Below are positions 49,709 through 58,303 of a DNA stretch of 64,000 nt, in pieces. The DNA comes from an uncultured Bacteroidales bacterium (GTDB lineage Bacteria; Bacteroidota; Bacteroidia; Bacteroidales; Bacteroidaceae), in the NCBI GenBank assembly GCA_937906165.1, contig CALCYA010000074.1, positions 19,254 to 83,253 of the forward strand, read 5' to 3'. Each line of letters starts with the position of its first letter. The first letter of the stretch is position 1. Made by a program: the position numbers and the translations under genes. A model generated the notes under the pieces. It searched no databases. It worked only from the letters and a program-made list of their open reading frames with translations, and had not been told where the DNA came from.

Positions 49709-50023
49709 TTAAAGAAGTGCCTCGAACTTTGCCTGTACTTCGCTCTTTGACTTTGAGCCAACGAACTTGTCGACAACCTTGCCGTCCTTGATGAAGATAA
49801 CTGTAGGCACGTTGCGGATGCCGTACTCCATTGTGAGGTCATCGGCCTCCTCAATGTCGCACTTTGCAACTGCGATGCGGCCCTCGTACTCCTTTGACAA
49901 CTCGTCGATGATTGGTGCCAACTGCTTGCAGGGACCACACCATGCTGCGCTGAAATCCAATACTATAGGCAACTCGGTTGCCATAAACTCCTTAGCGTTG
50001 TCGTTTGTTAAATTTACTGCCAT
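49709..50023 (-). CDS. trxA: Thioredoxin
   Basis: A 104-residue thioredoxin with the active site AAWCGPCKQLAP (Cys29, Cys32), the conserved Asp in VLDFSA and cis-Pro in RNVPTVIFIKDG. It has no signal peptide and is cytosolic. It reduces protein disulfides with thioredoxin reductase. Upstream, between trxA and dnaE, there is a short repeat-like region. Confidence 0.96.
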   Translation of the reverse strand: MAVNLTNDNAKEFMATELPIVLDFSAAWCGPCKQLAPIIDELSKEYEGRIAVAKCDIEEADDLTMEYGIRNVPTVIFIKDGKVVDKFVGSKSKSEVQAKFEALL

Positions 50024-50179
50024 AATTGTAATGTTTTTGATGTTATTGTTTCTGTTTTTTTTGTTGTCCTGTTGGCGTTATTGAGATTCCTCCCCTGCGG
50101 TCGGAATGACAGATGCAGCAGGTTACTTGTATTGGGCAGACGCGCCGGACTGCCCCTTCAGTTTGCGAATATATAAATA

Positions 50180-53100
50180 TTAATTCAATTTATATTCAAT
50201 ATTTTCAAATTCTTTTATGTAATCTATCAGTTCCTGTGTCACCTCGATATCACGGTTCTTGGATGCGAGCTCCAATGTGAACTCATGCTCGTAGTCCTTT
50301 ACCTTGAAGACGAGCTTGCTCTTGCCGGGGTGACGCTCTATATAGTCCATGATGGTGCTGTAGAACTCGTCGGTGAGTGACATTATGTCGAATGAGACTG
50401 TGATGCTCTTGACCATATCGTCTTTTATCTCGGGCATGAGCTCGATGCTGTCGACGACAAAGTCGAATTTTGTCTGGTCCCACTTGCGGGCCTGGCAGCT
50501 GCCTTTTATGTAAAGGAAGTTGCCGGGTATAAAGTAGTTCTGCTTCTTCATCCATTCGTCGCCCAAAAAGAAGAGCTCTGCTGTTCCCGAGAAGTCTTCT
50601 ATCTTTGCAACGCCGTAGGGGCTGCCTTTCTTGGTGAAGCCTGTGCGTGGCGGGTCGCTGACGACACCACCGAATGTAATCTTGCGCCCTATAAGTGCCT
50701 GCATGTTCTCGAGTTCGGCAGCCTTGGTGTTGCAGAACTCGTTGAGGATGAGCGAATAGTCGTCAAGCGGGTGTGCCGACAGGTATATTCCAACCAATTC
50801 CCTTTCGCGGTTGAGTCTCTCGAGGGTGCTCCAGATGCCGCCGACGGGCACTTCCGGCCTTGGTATCTCTGCCATCTCGGTGTCACCGAACAACGATGCG
50901 CTTGCGTTGGCTTTGTCGGTCTGGTAGAGGTTGCCGTATCTCACGAGTGCCTCAAGGAACTGCTCGCCACGGCTGTTGGTGCCTGCGTACTGGTCACGTG
51001 TTATGCCGCCGGGGAGCTCGTCAAAGGCTCCTGAGTATGCGAGGCATTCAAGGTTCTTGCGGTTGCAGGCGGTGAGGTTCACGCGCTCCACAAAGTCGAA
51101 GATGCTTGTGAAGGGGCCATTGGCCTCACGTTCGTCTATGATGCACTGCACGGCATTCTCGCCCACACCCTTCACGGCGCACAGACCGAAGCGTACGTCG
51201 CCTTTCTTGTTGACGCTGAACTTGCGGCGCGACTCGTTCACGTCGGGGCCCAGTACGTTGATGCCCATGCTCTTGCACTCCTGCATGAGCTTGGTGATTT
51301 CGGTAATCTTGTCAAGGTTGCGGCTCATTGCACCGGCCATGTACTGCGGCGGGTAGTTGGCCTTTAGGTATGCTGTCTGGTATGCAACCCAAGAGTAACA
51401 GGTGGCGTGTGACTTGTTGAATGCGTATGACGCGAATTTCTCCCAGTCGGCCCATATCTTCTCAAGGGTCTTCTCGTCGTGACCGTTGTTCTTTCCGCCG
51501 TTGATGAACTTCGGCTTCAGCTCGTCCAGCTTTGCCTTGAGCTTCTTACCCATGGCCTTACGCAGCGTGTCGCTCTCGCCTCGTGTGAAATCGGCAAGCA
51601 GTCGGGACAATAGCATCACCTGCTCCTGATATACGGTGATTCCATATGTGTCCTTGAGGTATTTCTCCATGCAAGGTATGTCGTACTGCACCAGTGACGG
51701 GTTATGCTTACGCTGGATAAAATCGGGGATGTAGTCCATCGGGCCCGGGCGGTAGAGGGCGTTCATGGCAATCAGGTCCTCGAAGGTGCTCGGCTGGAGC
51801 TCGCGCAGGTACTTCTGCATACCTGGCGACTCGAACTGGAATGTGCCTATGGTATTGCCGTTGCAGTAGAGCTCGTACGTCTTTGGGTCGTCGATTGGGA
51901 TATTGTCGATATCCACGTCTATCTTCAGACTCTGGCGTATGTTCTCCAATGCTTCCTTTATTACAGAAAGGGTCTTCAGGCCCAGGAAGTCCATCTTGAT
52001 GAGACCAGTCTCCTCAATTACACTTCCCTCATATTGTGTCACGAGCATCTTTTCGCCGGTTTCCTTGTCCTCTGCGATGCTGATGGGGACGTGGTCGGTG
52101 ATGTCGTCGCGGCAGATGATTGTTCCGCAGGCGTGTACACCGGTGTTGCGCACGTTGCCCTCGAGCATCTTCGCATATTTGATGGTGTCACGCAACAGCG
52201 GGTCGGGCGACGCCTCGGCTTCGCGCAGCTCGGGTACTGCCGATATCGCGTTCGGCAGGTTCATCTTCAGGCCGTCGGGCAAACGGTCGGGGATGGCCTT
52301 GCACAGTTTGTTCGATATGTCGAGCGGCACCTTCTGCACGCGTGCAACGTCCTTTATGGCGAGTTTTGTGGCCATGGTGCCGTATGTGATGATGTGTGCC
52401 ACCTTCTCCTGTCCGTATTTCTCGGTAACCCAATTGAGCACTCGTCCGCGTCCGTCATCGTCGAAGTCGACATCGATATCAGGCAATGAGATACGGTCCG
52501 GGTTAAGGAAACGCTCGAACAGCAGGTCATATTTGATGGGGTCGACACGGGTGATACCGAGCGCGTAAGCGACAACGCTTCCGGCTGCGGAGCCACGTCC
52601 GGGGCCAACCGATACGCCCAACTCCTCGCGTGCGGCGCGGATGAAGTCCTGCACGATGAGAAAGTATCCCGGGAAACCCATTGTCTTCATGATGTGGAGT
52701 TCAAAGTCAATACGGTCGGTGAGCTCCTGCGAGAAAGGCTCTTCGTAGCATTTCTTTGCTCCGTCGTATGTGATCTTGCGCAGATAGTCTCCTTCAAGTT
52801 TGATCCTGTAGAGCTTGTCATATCCGCCGAGCTTCTTGATCTTCTTCTCGGCCTCCTCCTGCGACAGCACCACATTGCCTTTCTCGTCACGGGTGAACTC
52901 GTTGAAGAGGTCCTCGTGTGTAAATTTCTGACGGTAGCCCTCTTCGGTGCCGAACTCCTCGGGAATGGCGAAGTTGGGCATGATTGGGGCACTGTCGATG
53001 GAGTAGTACTCCACCTTGTCGCAAATCTCCACAGTGTTTGCCATGGCCTCGGGTATGTCGCTGAACATCTCCCACATTTCGGCCTTTGTCTTCATCCACT

Positions 53101-53872
53101 CCTGCTTTGAATAGAGCATACGGTTGGGGTCGTCAAGGTCCTTGCCTGTACTCAGGCAGATGAGACGGTCATGCGCCTCGGCATTCTCCTCGTCAACAAA
53201 ATGTACGTCGTTGGAGCAGATGAGCTTGACACCGCACTTCTTGCTCAGCTCAATGATATGCTTGTTTACCTCAACCTGAAGGGGGTATACCTCGTGGTTC
53301 GCGCGCTCAACGGTTGCCTTATGTAACTGTAACTCAAGGTAATAGTCTTCGCCGAAAAGATTTTTGTACCAGTTTACGACCGCTTCGGCTTCATCTGTCT
53401 TCCCGTTCTTTATGAGCTGCGGAACCTCACCTCCCAGACAGGCCGAACAACAGATGATGCCCTCGTGGTATTTCTCCACCTCGCTCTTGTCTGTTCGTGG
53501 GTTGTAGTAATAACCCTCGCTCCATGCCTTAGATACAATCTTTACAAGGTTGTGGTAGCCCTTCTCGTTCTTGGCGAGGAGGATGAGGTGATAACCTCGG
53601 TCGTCCTTGGTCTCCTTGTCCTGTAACCTCCGTGGTGCAATATATACCTCGCAACCGATGATGGGCTTGAACATCTCCTCCGGGGCCTTGCCCTTGTTCA
53701 CCTTGCTCACATAGTTGTAGAACTCCTTGATGCCCATCATGTTTCCATGGTCGGTTACGGCAATACCTTTCATCCCGTCGGCAATGGCCTTGTCGACGAG
53801 CTTCTTTATAGCTGCCTGGCCATCGAGAATGGAGTATTGTGAGTGTACGTGTAGGTGGACAAAATCTTCCAT
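50180..53872 (-). CDS. dnaE: DNA polymerase III alpha subunit
   Basis: A 1230-residue replicative polymerase of the DnaE1 type. It has an N-terminal PHP domain (HVHSQYSILDGQAAIKKL, TDHGNMMG) and the polymerase core with catalytic aspartates in LPDIDVDFDDDGR (about 445-457) and GPGRGSAAGS. The finger and (HhH)2 regions (GLCAVKGVGENAVQCIIDER) follow, then an OB-fold (KITFGGVVSDPPRTGF). Length fits the family (1150-1250). Confidence 0.96.
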   Translation of the reverse strand: MEDFVHLHVHSQYSILDGQAAIKKLVDKAIADGMKGIAVTDHGNMMGIKEFYNYVSKVNKGKAPEEMFKPIIGCEVYIAPRRLQDKETKDDRGYHLILLAKNEKGYHNLVKIVSKAWSEGYYYNPRTDKSEVEKYHEGIICCSACLGGEVPQLIKNGKTDEAEAVVNWYKNLFGEDYYLELQLHKATVERANHEVYPLQVEVNKHIIELSKKCGVKLICSNDVHFVDEENAEAHDRLICLSTGKDLDDPNRMLYSKQEWMKTKAEMWEMFSDIPEAMANTVEICDKVEYYSIDSAPIMPNFAIPEEFGTEEGYRQKFTHEDLFNEFTRDEKGNVVLSQEEAEKKIKKLGGYDKLYRIKLEGDYLRKITYDGAKKCYEEPFSQELTDRIDFELHIMKTMGFPGYFLIVQDFIRAAREELGVSVGPGRGSAAGSVVAYALGITRVDPIKYDLLFERFLNPDRISLPDIDVDFDDDGRGRVLNWVTEKYGQEKVAHIITYGTMATKLAIKDVARVQKVPLDISNKLCKAIPDRLPDGLKMNLPNAISAVPELREAEASPDPLLRDTIKYAKMLEGNVRNTGVHACGTIICRDDITDHVPISIAEDKETGEKMLVTQYEGSVIEETGLIKMDFLGLKTLSVIKEALENIRQSLKIDVDIDNIPIDDPKTYELYCNGNTIGTFQFESPGMQKYLRELQPSTFEDLIAMNALYRPGPMDYIPDFIQRKHNPSLVQYDIPCMEKYLKDTYGITVYQEQVMLLSRLLADFTRGESDTLRKAMGKKLKAKLDELKPKFINGGKNNGHDEKTLEKIWADWEKFASYAFNKSHATCYSWVAYQTAYLKANYPPQYMAGAMSRNLDKITEITKLMQECKSMGINVLGPDVNESRRKFSVNKKGDVRFGLCAVKGVGENAVQCIIDEREANGPFTSIFDFVERVNLTACNRKNLECLAYSGAFDELPGGITRDQYAGTNSRGEQFLEALVRYGNLYQTDKANASASLFGDTEMAEIPRPEVPVGGIWSTLERLNRERELVGIYLSAHPLDDYSLILNEFCNTKAAELENMQALIGRKITFGGVVSDPPRTGFTKKGSPYGVAKIEDFSGTAELFFLGDEWMKKQNYFIPGNFLYIKGSCQARKWDQTKFDFVVDSIELMPEIKDDMVKSITVSFDIMSLTDEFYSTIMDYIERHPGKSKLVFKVKDYEHEFTLELASKNRDIEVTQELIDYIKEFENIEYKLN

Positions 53873-54178
53873 AGCGTTCCGGTTGTTTTATATATGATGA
53901 AGTTTGATTTGATAAAGATAATACCTTTTGTCCGTTTGCCTTTCCAAAGACAAGGAAAAGTTATTAACATTAACGATTTTTATTTTTTTTTGAATAGTGG
54001 CATTTGTGCTTGAGTGAACTCCTATTATTTTTGCTCTGGACCTGATTTTGTCACATTTTGTTTGGTTTTTAATATTTTCTTGCTAATTTTGTGAAATAAT
54101 AAGGAATCGTTCAGGCTTTATTTGCGTTACGTTGTGACGTGGAAGATAAAATCAGGCGGTATAATAAAGATTGCTTTT
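53873..54178. other. AT-rich divergent promoter region
   Basis: A 306-bp region between divergent dnaE and psd. It is very AT-rich with no repeat or small ORF that I trust. A TTTATTTGCG run at about 54118-54127 could be the -7 region of psd. Confidence 0.5.
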
Positions 54179-54880
54179 ATGAAGAAGAAATTCAAAAGAA
54201 TCAGAAAATTAAAGGACTACAGGATACACAGGGAAGGTACCTCTATTCTTGTGGTTGCGTTTCTTGTTTTTGCCCTGGTAAATGCCCCGTTGTGGTATTT
54301 CTTCCCCCAAAACGTAATTTTCAATTCAATAGTGTCACTTGTCTCTTTAGTGGTTTATCTGCTGATGGTCAACTTCTTCCGCAGTCCAAAGAGAATCTTC
54401 CCCGGTGATGTGGAGAACGTTATAGTAGCTCCTGCCGATGGTAAGGTGGTTGTGATTGAGAAGGTATTTGAACCCGACCATTTCAAAGATGAGAGAATGC
54501 AGGTGTCAATATTCATGAGCCCGATGAACGTACATGCCAATTGGTATCCGGTTGATGGTGTCGTCACCCGCGTTGAGCACCAGAAGGGCAAGTTCCACAA
54601 GGCTTGGTTGCCAAAAGCAAGTACCGAGAACGAGCGTTCGTTGGTGGTTATAAAGACCGATGATGACCGTGAAATTCTTGTTCGTCAGATAGCCGGTGCA
54701 ATGGCACGTCGTATCGTGACATACGCAGCCGCAGGCGAAGAGTGCTTCATTGACCAGCACATGGGTTTCATCAAGTTCGGTTCGCGTGTCGACCTATATC
54801 TGCCTCTTGATTGTGACATCAAGGTAACTCTTGACCAAAAGACAGTAGGTAACGAGACTGTTATTGCAACATTTAAATAA
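54179..54880 (+). CDS. psd: Phosphatidylserine decarboxylase proenzyme
   Basis: A 233-residue protein from ATG at 54179; the longer TTG frame upstream lacks sense. An N-terminal membrane helix pair ([17 protein letters not shown]) is followed by [34 protein letters not shown] and the self-cleavage motif [10 protein letters not shown] near the C-terminus, where Ser becomes pyruvoyl. This is the short PSD-A type. It makes phosphatidylethanolamine from phosphatidylserine, made by the next gene, at the inner membrane. Confidence 0.93.
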   Translation: MKKKFKRIRKLKDYRIHREGTSILVVAFLVFALVNAPLWYFFPQNVIFNSIVSLVSLVVYLLMVNFFRSPKRIFPGDVENVIVAPADGKVVVIEKVFEPDHFKDERMQVSIFMSPMNVHANWYPVDGVVTRVEHQKGKFHKAWLPKASTENERSLVVIKTDDDREILVRQIAGAMARRIVTYAAAGEECFIDQHMGFIKFGSRVDLYLPLDCDIKVTLDQKTVGNETVIATFK

Positions 54881-54887
54881 GGACTCC

Positions 54888-55598
54888 ATGTCAATAAAGA
54901 AACATATCCCCAACACTATTACTTGCTGCAACCTTTTCTCGGGCTGTGTGGCGTGTGTGATGGCCTTCAGATGCAATTTTGAACTTGCAATGGCGTTCAT
55001 TGTGCTTGGTGCAGTATTTGATTTCTTTGACGGAATGGTGGCGCGTCTCTTGCGTGTCTCATCACCTATGGGTGTGCAGATTGACTCGCTTGCCGATGAT
55101 ATCACTTTCGGTATCGCTCCGGCAACTGTCGTTTTCTCGTACATGCAAAACAGGTTGCTCTATCCGGCCTTTCTTGAGGATATCGTGTGGCTGTTGCCGT
55201 ATGCAGCATTCCTTATCGCGGTGTTCTCGGCTTATCGTTTGGCAAAGTTCAATATCGATACAAGACAGACAAACACTTTCATAGGCTTGCCTACACCGGC
55301 CAATGCACTTTTCTGGTCATCATTGATTACCGGTGGCGGTGCGTGGTTGAATGAACTGAATGCCGGATGGGTGTTGCTGTTGGGTCTTATTGCATTGTTC
55401 TCTTATTTCCTTGTTTCGGAGATACCTATGTTCTCCCTCAAGTTCAAGAATCTCTCTTGGAGAAGCAATAGGATAAGGTATATATTCCTGCTATGCTGTC
55501 TGCCGATGCTGTTGCTCGGTTTCCTGGCACCGGTTGCAATCATCTCGTGGTATCTGTTGCTGTCGGTAGGTCTCTACCTCAAAGGCGAGAGAGTCTGA
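54888..55598 (+). CDS. pssA: CDP-diacylglycerol-serine O-phosphatidyltransferase
   Basis: A 236-residue membrane protein from ATG at 54888, 7 bp after psd. The CDP-alcohol phosphotransferase motif is seen as FDFFDGMVARLLRVSSPMGVQIDSLADDITFG, with the acidic residues of D-x2-D-G-x2-A-R...G-x3-D-x3-D. There are about eight predicted membrane helices. It makes phosphatidylserine from CDP-diacylglycerol and serine and forms a phosphatidylethanolamine operon with psd. Confidence 0.93.
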   Translation: MSIKKHIPNTITCCNLFSGCVACVMAFRCNFELAMAFIVLGAVFDFFDGMVARLLRVSSPMGVQIDSLADDITFGIAPATVVFSYMQNRLLYPAFLEDIVWLLPYAAFLIAVFSAYRLAKFNIDTRQTNTFIGLPTPANALFWSSLITGGGAWLNELNAGWVLLLGLIALFSYFLVSEIPMFSLKFKNLSWRSNRIRYIFLLCCLPMLLLGFLAPVAIISWYLLLSVGLYLKGERV

Positions 55599-55697
55599 TT
55601 CCTGATTTAAGGCGCTTCTGCGTCGTTGTCCCAACATTCCTCCAGACAAAAGTGTTTTTGTGTGGAGGGAGTGTATGTTTAATTTTAAGATAATATT

Positions 55698-55976
55698 ATG
55701 CTTATATATCTGTTTGTTATCCTTTTCTTGGGATTGTTCCTGCTGATGCTTATACCGACAATGATTCTGTCGCTGATAATGCGCGTATTGTCATGGTTCG
55801 GTATAGGACGCAAGAGGCATAGTTCTACTCAGCGTACTACCTGGCAGACGAATGAGACCGGTAAACAGTGGCAAGAGAGCCAAAGACAGCAAAAGAGCGG
55901 CGAGAAAAAGATCCTCTTTGAGAAGAACGAGGGTGAATATGTAGATTTCGAGGAAATAAAGAACAATGAACGTTGA
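55698..55976 (+). CDS. DUF4834 membrane protein
   Basis: A 92-residue protein: one long N-terminal membrane helix (LIYLFVILFLGLFLLMLIPTMILSLIMRVLSWFG), then a polar, Gln/Lys-rich tail ending in ILFEKNEGEYVDFEEIKNNER, the DUF4834 pattern. Unknown function, Bacteroidales-specific. It follows pssA by about 100 bp. The DNA after it contains TGAACGTT tandem repeats (55969-56003). Confidence 0.8.
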   Translation: MLIYLFVILFLGLFLLMLIPTMILSLIMRVLSWFGIGRKRHSSTQRTTWQTNETGKQWQESQRQQKSGEKKILFEKNEGEYVDFEEIKNNER

Positions 55977-56011
55977 ATGATGAACGTTGAACGTTGAACG
56001 TTTTCCCTGCG

Positions 56012-56452
56012 CTATCTTTTGCTTTTGAAGAACTCTTTCATCAGAGCTGTGGCCTCATCGGCACACACGCCGCTCACAACCTCTGTCTTGGGGTGGAGCA
56101 CATCGGGTGCATAGCGGTGGTAACCGCGTTTCTCATCCTCGGCCCCATAAACCAATTTCCCTAACTGTGACCATCCTATTGCTCCTGCACACATGGGGCA
56201 GGGCTCCACTGTTACATATAATGTACAATCGTTGAGATATTTGCCGCCGATGTTGTTGGCTGCTGCTGTTATTGCCTGCATCTCGGCATGTGCCGTCACG
56301 TCGTTCAGCATCTCTGTGAGGTTATGTGCACGTGCAATGATGCGTCCTTTGCACACAACAACGGCGCCAATGGGCACTTCGTCCTTCTCAAAGGCTTTTT
56401 TTGCCTCCACAAGGGCCTGCTTCATATAATCAATGTCGGTCATGATATTCAT
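56012..56452 (-). CDS. tadA: tRNA adenosine deaminase TadA
   Basis: A 146-residue zinc deaminase: HAEMQAI (His and catalytic Glu) and PCPMCAGAIGWSQL (two Cys) bind zinc. It converts A34 to inosine in tRNA-Arg. A Met4 start is also possible. Its start codon shares one base with the stop of the upstream gene (TAATG). Confidence 0.9.
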   Translation of the reverse strand: MNIMTDIDYMKQALVEAKKAFEKDEVPIGAVVVCKGRIIARAHNLTEMLNDVTAHAEMQAITAAANNIGGKYLNDCTLYVTVEPCPMCAGAIGWSQLGKLVYGAEDEKRGYHRYAPDVLHPKTEVVSGVCADEATALMKEFFKSKR

Positions 56453-56691
56453 TATCGGCGCATATCGTGTTCGCCGAAAAGAGTGGGATAGTCCTCGTCA
56501 AGGTTCTTGTAGATGAAAGAGAGTAGTGTCTCGCGCATCCAGTTGCTCTTGTTGGTGATGCGGTATTTCTTGAGGTATTCGTCAATGATTCTCATCTCCT
56601 CCTCGCTTACAAGGCATACAACGCGTGAATGGCGCACAGGCTGTGTGCGTGTTGTGGTAGCCTTGGGCATTTTTGTTTTCTTTGCGCTCAT
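56452..56691 (-). CDS. Ribbon-helix-helix-like small protein
   Basis: A 79-residue protein with a basic N-terminus (MSAKKTKMPKATTTRTQPVRHSR is Lys/Arg/Thr-rich) followed by VVCLVSEEEMRIIDEYLKKYRITNKSNWMRETLLSFIYKNL, a strand plus two helices as in MobC/RHH proteins. Likely DNA-binding. It has an own promoter and is translated coupled to tadA. Confidence 0.7.
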   Translation of the reverse strand: MSAKKTKMPKATTTRTQPVRHSRVVCLVSEEEMRIIDEYLKKYRITNKSNWMRETLLSFIYKNLDEDYPTLFGEHDMRR

Positions 56692-56717
56692 CGGAGTCCT
56701 TTAGATGTTCTTTGTTG

Positions 56718-56748
56718 CAAAAATAGTTCATATCATTGCTAAAAGCAA
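56718..56748 (-). promoter_or_regulatory. Promoter of RHH-tadA operon
   Basis: Minus-strand TTG (56748-56746), 20 nt, TATTTTTG (56725-56718). Confidence 0.6.
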
Positions 56749-56756
56749 GTTTTTCG

Positions 56757-56788
56757 TTTGCTTTTCCTCTCTTCTTACATTATCTTCG
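56757..56788 (+). promoter_or_regulatory. Promoter of yraN operon
   Basis: TTTG (56757-56760), 20 nt, TATCTTCG (56781-56788), 28 bp before the yraN start. It is almost back-to-back with the minus-strand promoter. Confidence 0.65.
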
Positions 56789-56816
56789 CCATGAAATCGG
56801 TAAAACAACAGCTTGT

Positions 56817-57179
56817 ATGGCTGAACATAATCTGTTAGGAAATAAGGGTGAGATGCTGGCGTCGCGTTATCTCCTTGACAAGGGATATGCAGTGCTGCAC
56901 TATAATTGGCGTTCGGGGCACAAGGAGATTGACCTCATCGCCCAGCAGCGCGATACGCTTGTCTTCGTGGAAGTGAAGAGCCGCACAAGCCAGCAGTATG
57001 GTGATGCAACCGATGCCGTTACAGATGAAAAGATTGCCCGTCTCATTGCTGCAGCCGAAGCATATATCTTGAAATATAAGGTTGATCTCAAGTTCCGCTT
57101 TGATGTCATAACAGTGGTCGGCAGTGGCGAGCCTTACCGGATAGAGCACATAGAAGATGCCTTTGCACCCACATGGTAA
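56817..57179 (+). CDS. YraN family (UPF0102) nuclease-fold protein
   Basis: A 120-residue protein from ATG at 56817, placed after the promoter, so the longer frame is excluded. Motifs: GNKGEMLASRYLLDKGYAVLHYNWRSGHKEIDLIAQQRDTLVFVEVKSR, the PD-(D/E)XK arrangement with Asp in EIDLI and E-x-K in FVEVKSR. It is an endonuclease-like fold of unproven role in DNA repair or transformation. It is followed by the MmcQ/YjbR gene. Confidence 0.88.
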   Translation: MAEHNLLGNKGEMLASRYLLDKGYAVLHYNWRSGHKEIDLIAQQRDTLVFVEVKSRTSQQYGDATDAVTDEKIARLIAAAEAYILKYKVDLKFRFDVITVVGSGEPYRIEHIEDAFAPTW

Positions 57180-57189
57180 TTGATAGAGT

Positions 57190-57537
57190 ATGAATATTGA
57201 AGATGCACGCATATACTGCCTGAGCAAGGAGAATGCTACCGAGGATTTTCCTTTTGACGAGACTACACTGGCCTTCAGGGTCGAGAACAAGATATTTGCG
57301 ATTTGTGACCTTGAGAATACAAAATGGTTCTGTGTGAAATGTGATGCCGACTATGCCATTGAATTGCGCGACAGCTATCCGCAGATACAGCCAGCCTGGC
57401 ACATGAACAAACGCTACTGGAACCAGCTTGATATTGCGGCTCTTGATGATGCGTTGTTTTACTCGCTTATTGACCATTCATATCAGGAGGTACTAAAGAA
57501 ACTGCCCAAGAAAATACGTGTGAAGTATGGATTATAA
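57190..57537 (+). CDS. MmcQ/YjbR family protein
   Basis: A 115-residue protein with the YjbR fold pattern: EDFPFDETTLAFRVENKIFAICDLEN, CDADYAIELRDSYPQIQPAWHMNKRYWNQL and a C-terminal DHSYQEVLKKLPKKIRVKYGL. It is proposed to bind DNA (CyaY-like fold) but has no proven role. It overlaps the birA start by 11 bp. Confidence 0.9.
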   Translation: MNIEDARIYCLSKENATEDFPFDETTLAFRVENKIFAICDLENTKWFCVKCDADYAIELRDSYPQIQPAWHMNKRYWNQLDIAALDDALFYSLIDHSYQEVLKKLPKKIRVKYGL

Positions 57538-58282
57538 CATTACTGTTAAGCATCTTGACGTGGTGGATTCCACCAACCGTTATCTGCGTGAAGAGGCTGA
57601 TAACTTGTGGGTAAATGGCAAGGATGTTGTTGCTGTGACTGCCGCTCATCAGACGGCCGGGCGTGGGCAACGTGGCAATGTCTGGTCGTCAAAGGAGGGT
57701 GAAAATCTTCTGCTCAGCATGCTTGTGCGTCCGGGGAACTCTCTTGAGGTCGCTAACCAGTTCCTGCTTTCGCAAGCGGTTGCAGTTTCTTTACATGCGG
57801 CGATGAAGTGCTATGGCATTGAGACAAAACTCAAGTGGCCCAATGATATATATGTGGGTAACAGAAAATTGGCGGGTATTCTTGTGGAACTTGACTATTC
57901 CGGCGCATTCGTGGAGCAGGCAATAATAGGCATTGGGCTCAATGTTAATCAGACGGAGTTCCCTCCAATGGACCGTGTACCTGTGTCAATGAAGATGCTT
58001 TTGGAAAAGGATATTCCAGTTGAGGATGTGTTGCACGATGTGCTTTGCCTCTTTAACCGCTATTATAATGAGATGCGTTGGGGTTGCAAGGAAACTATAT
58101 CGGCAGAATATCGTGAGCTGCTGTTGGGCTTTGGCGAGCAACGGGATTATGTTGACGCTGCTGGTGCTTTCACGGCTGTTATCGAGGGCGTTGAGCCTGC
58201 AGGGCATCTGCTGCTCCGCCGCAGCGACGGAACCTTGTCAAGGTATGCATTCAAAGAGGTGGAGCAACCGATGAGTGACTGA
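57527..58282 (+). CDS. birA: Biotin-acetyl-CoA-carboxylase ligase
   Basis: A 251-residue biotin-protein ligase without an N-terminal HTH, so it is a ligase only. Signatures: VVDSTNRYLREEA, AAHQTAGRGQRGNVWSS (biotinyl-AMP loop), LKWPNDIYVGNRKLAGILVEL and IIGIGLNVNQTEFP. It attaches biotin to acetyl-CoA carboxylase or related carrier proteins. It is the last gene of this plus-strand cluster and converges on the TPR regulator with a 21-bp gap. Confidence 0.93.
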   Translation: MDYNITVKHLDVVDSTNRYLREEADNLWVNGKDVVAVTAAHQTAGRGQRGNVWSSKEGENLLLSMLVRPGNSLEVANQFLLSQAVAVSLHAAMKCYGIETKLKWPNDIYVGNRKLAGILVELDYSGAFVEQAIIGIGLNVNQTEFPPMDRVPVSMKMLLEKDIPVEDVLHDVLCLFNRYYNEMRWGCKETISAEYRELLLGFGEQRDYVDAAGAFTAVIEGVEPAGHLLLRRSDGTLSRYAFKEVEQPMSD

Positions 58283-58303
58283 AAAGGAGACCATTTCGCC
58301 CCG

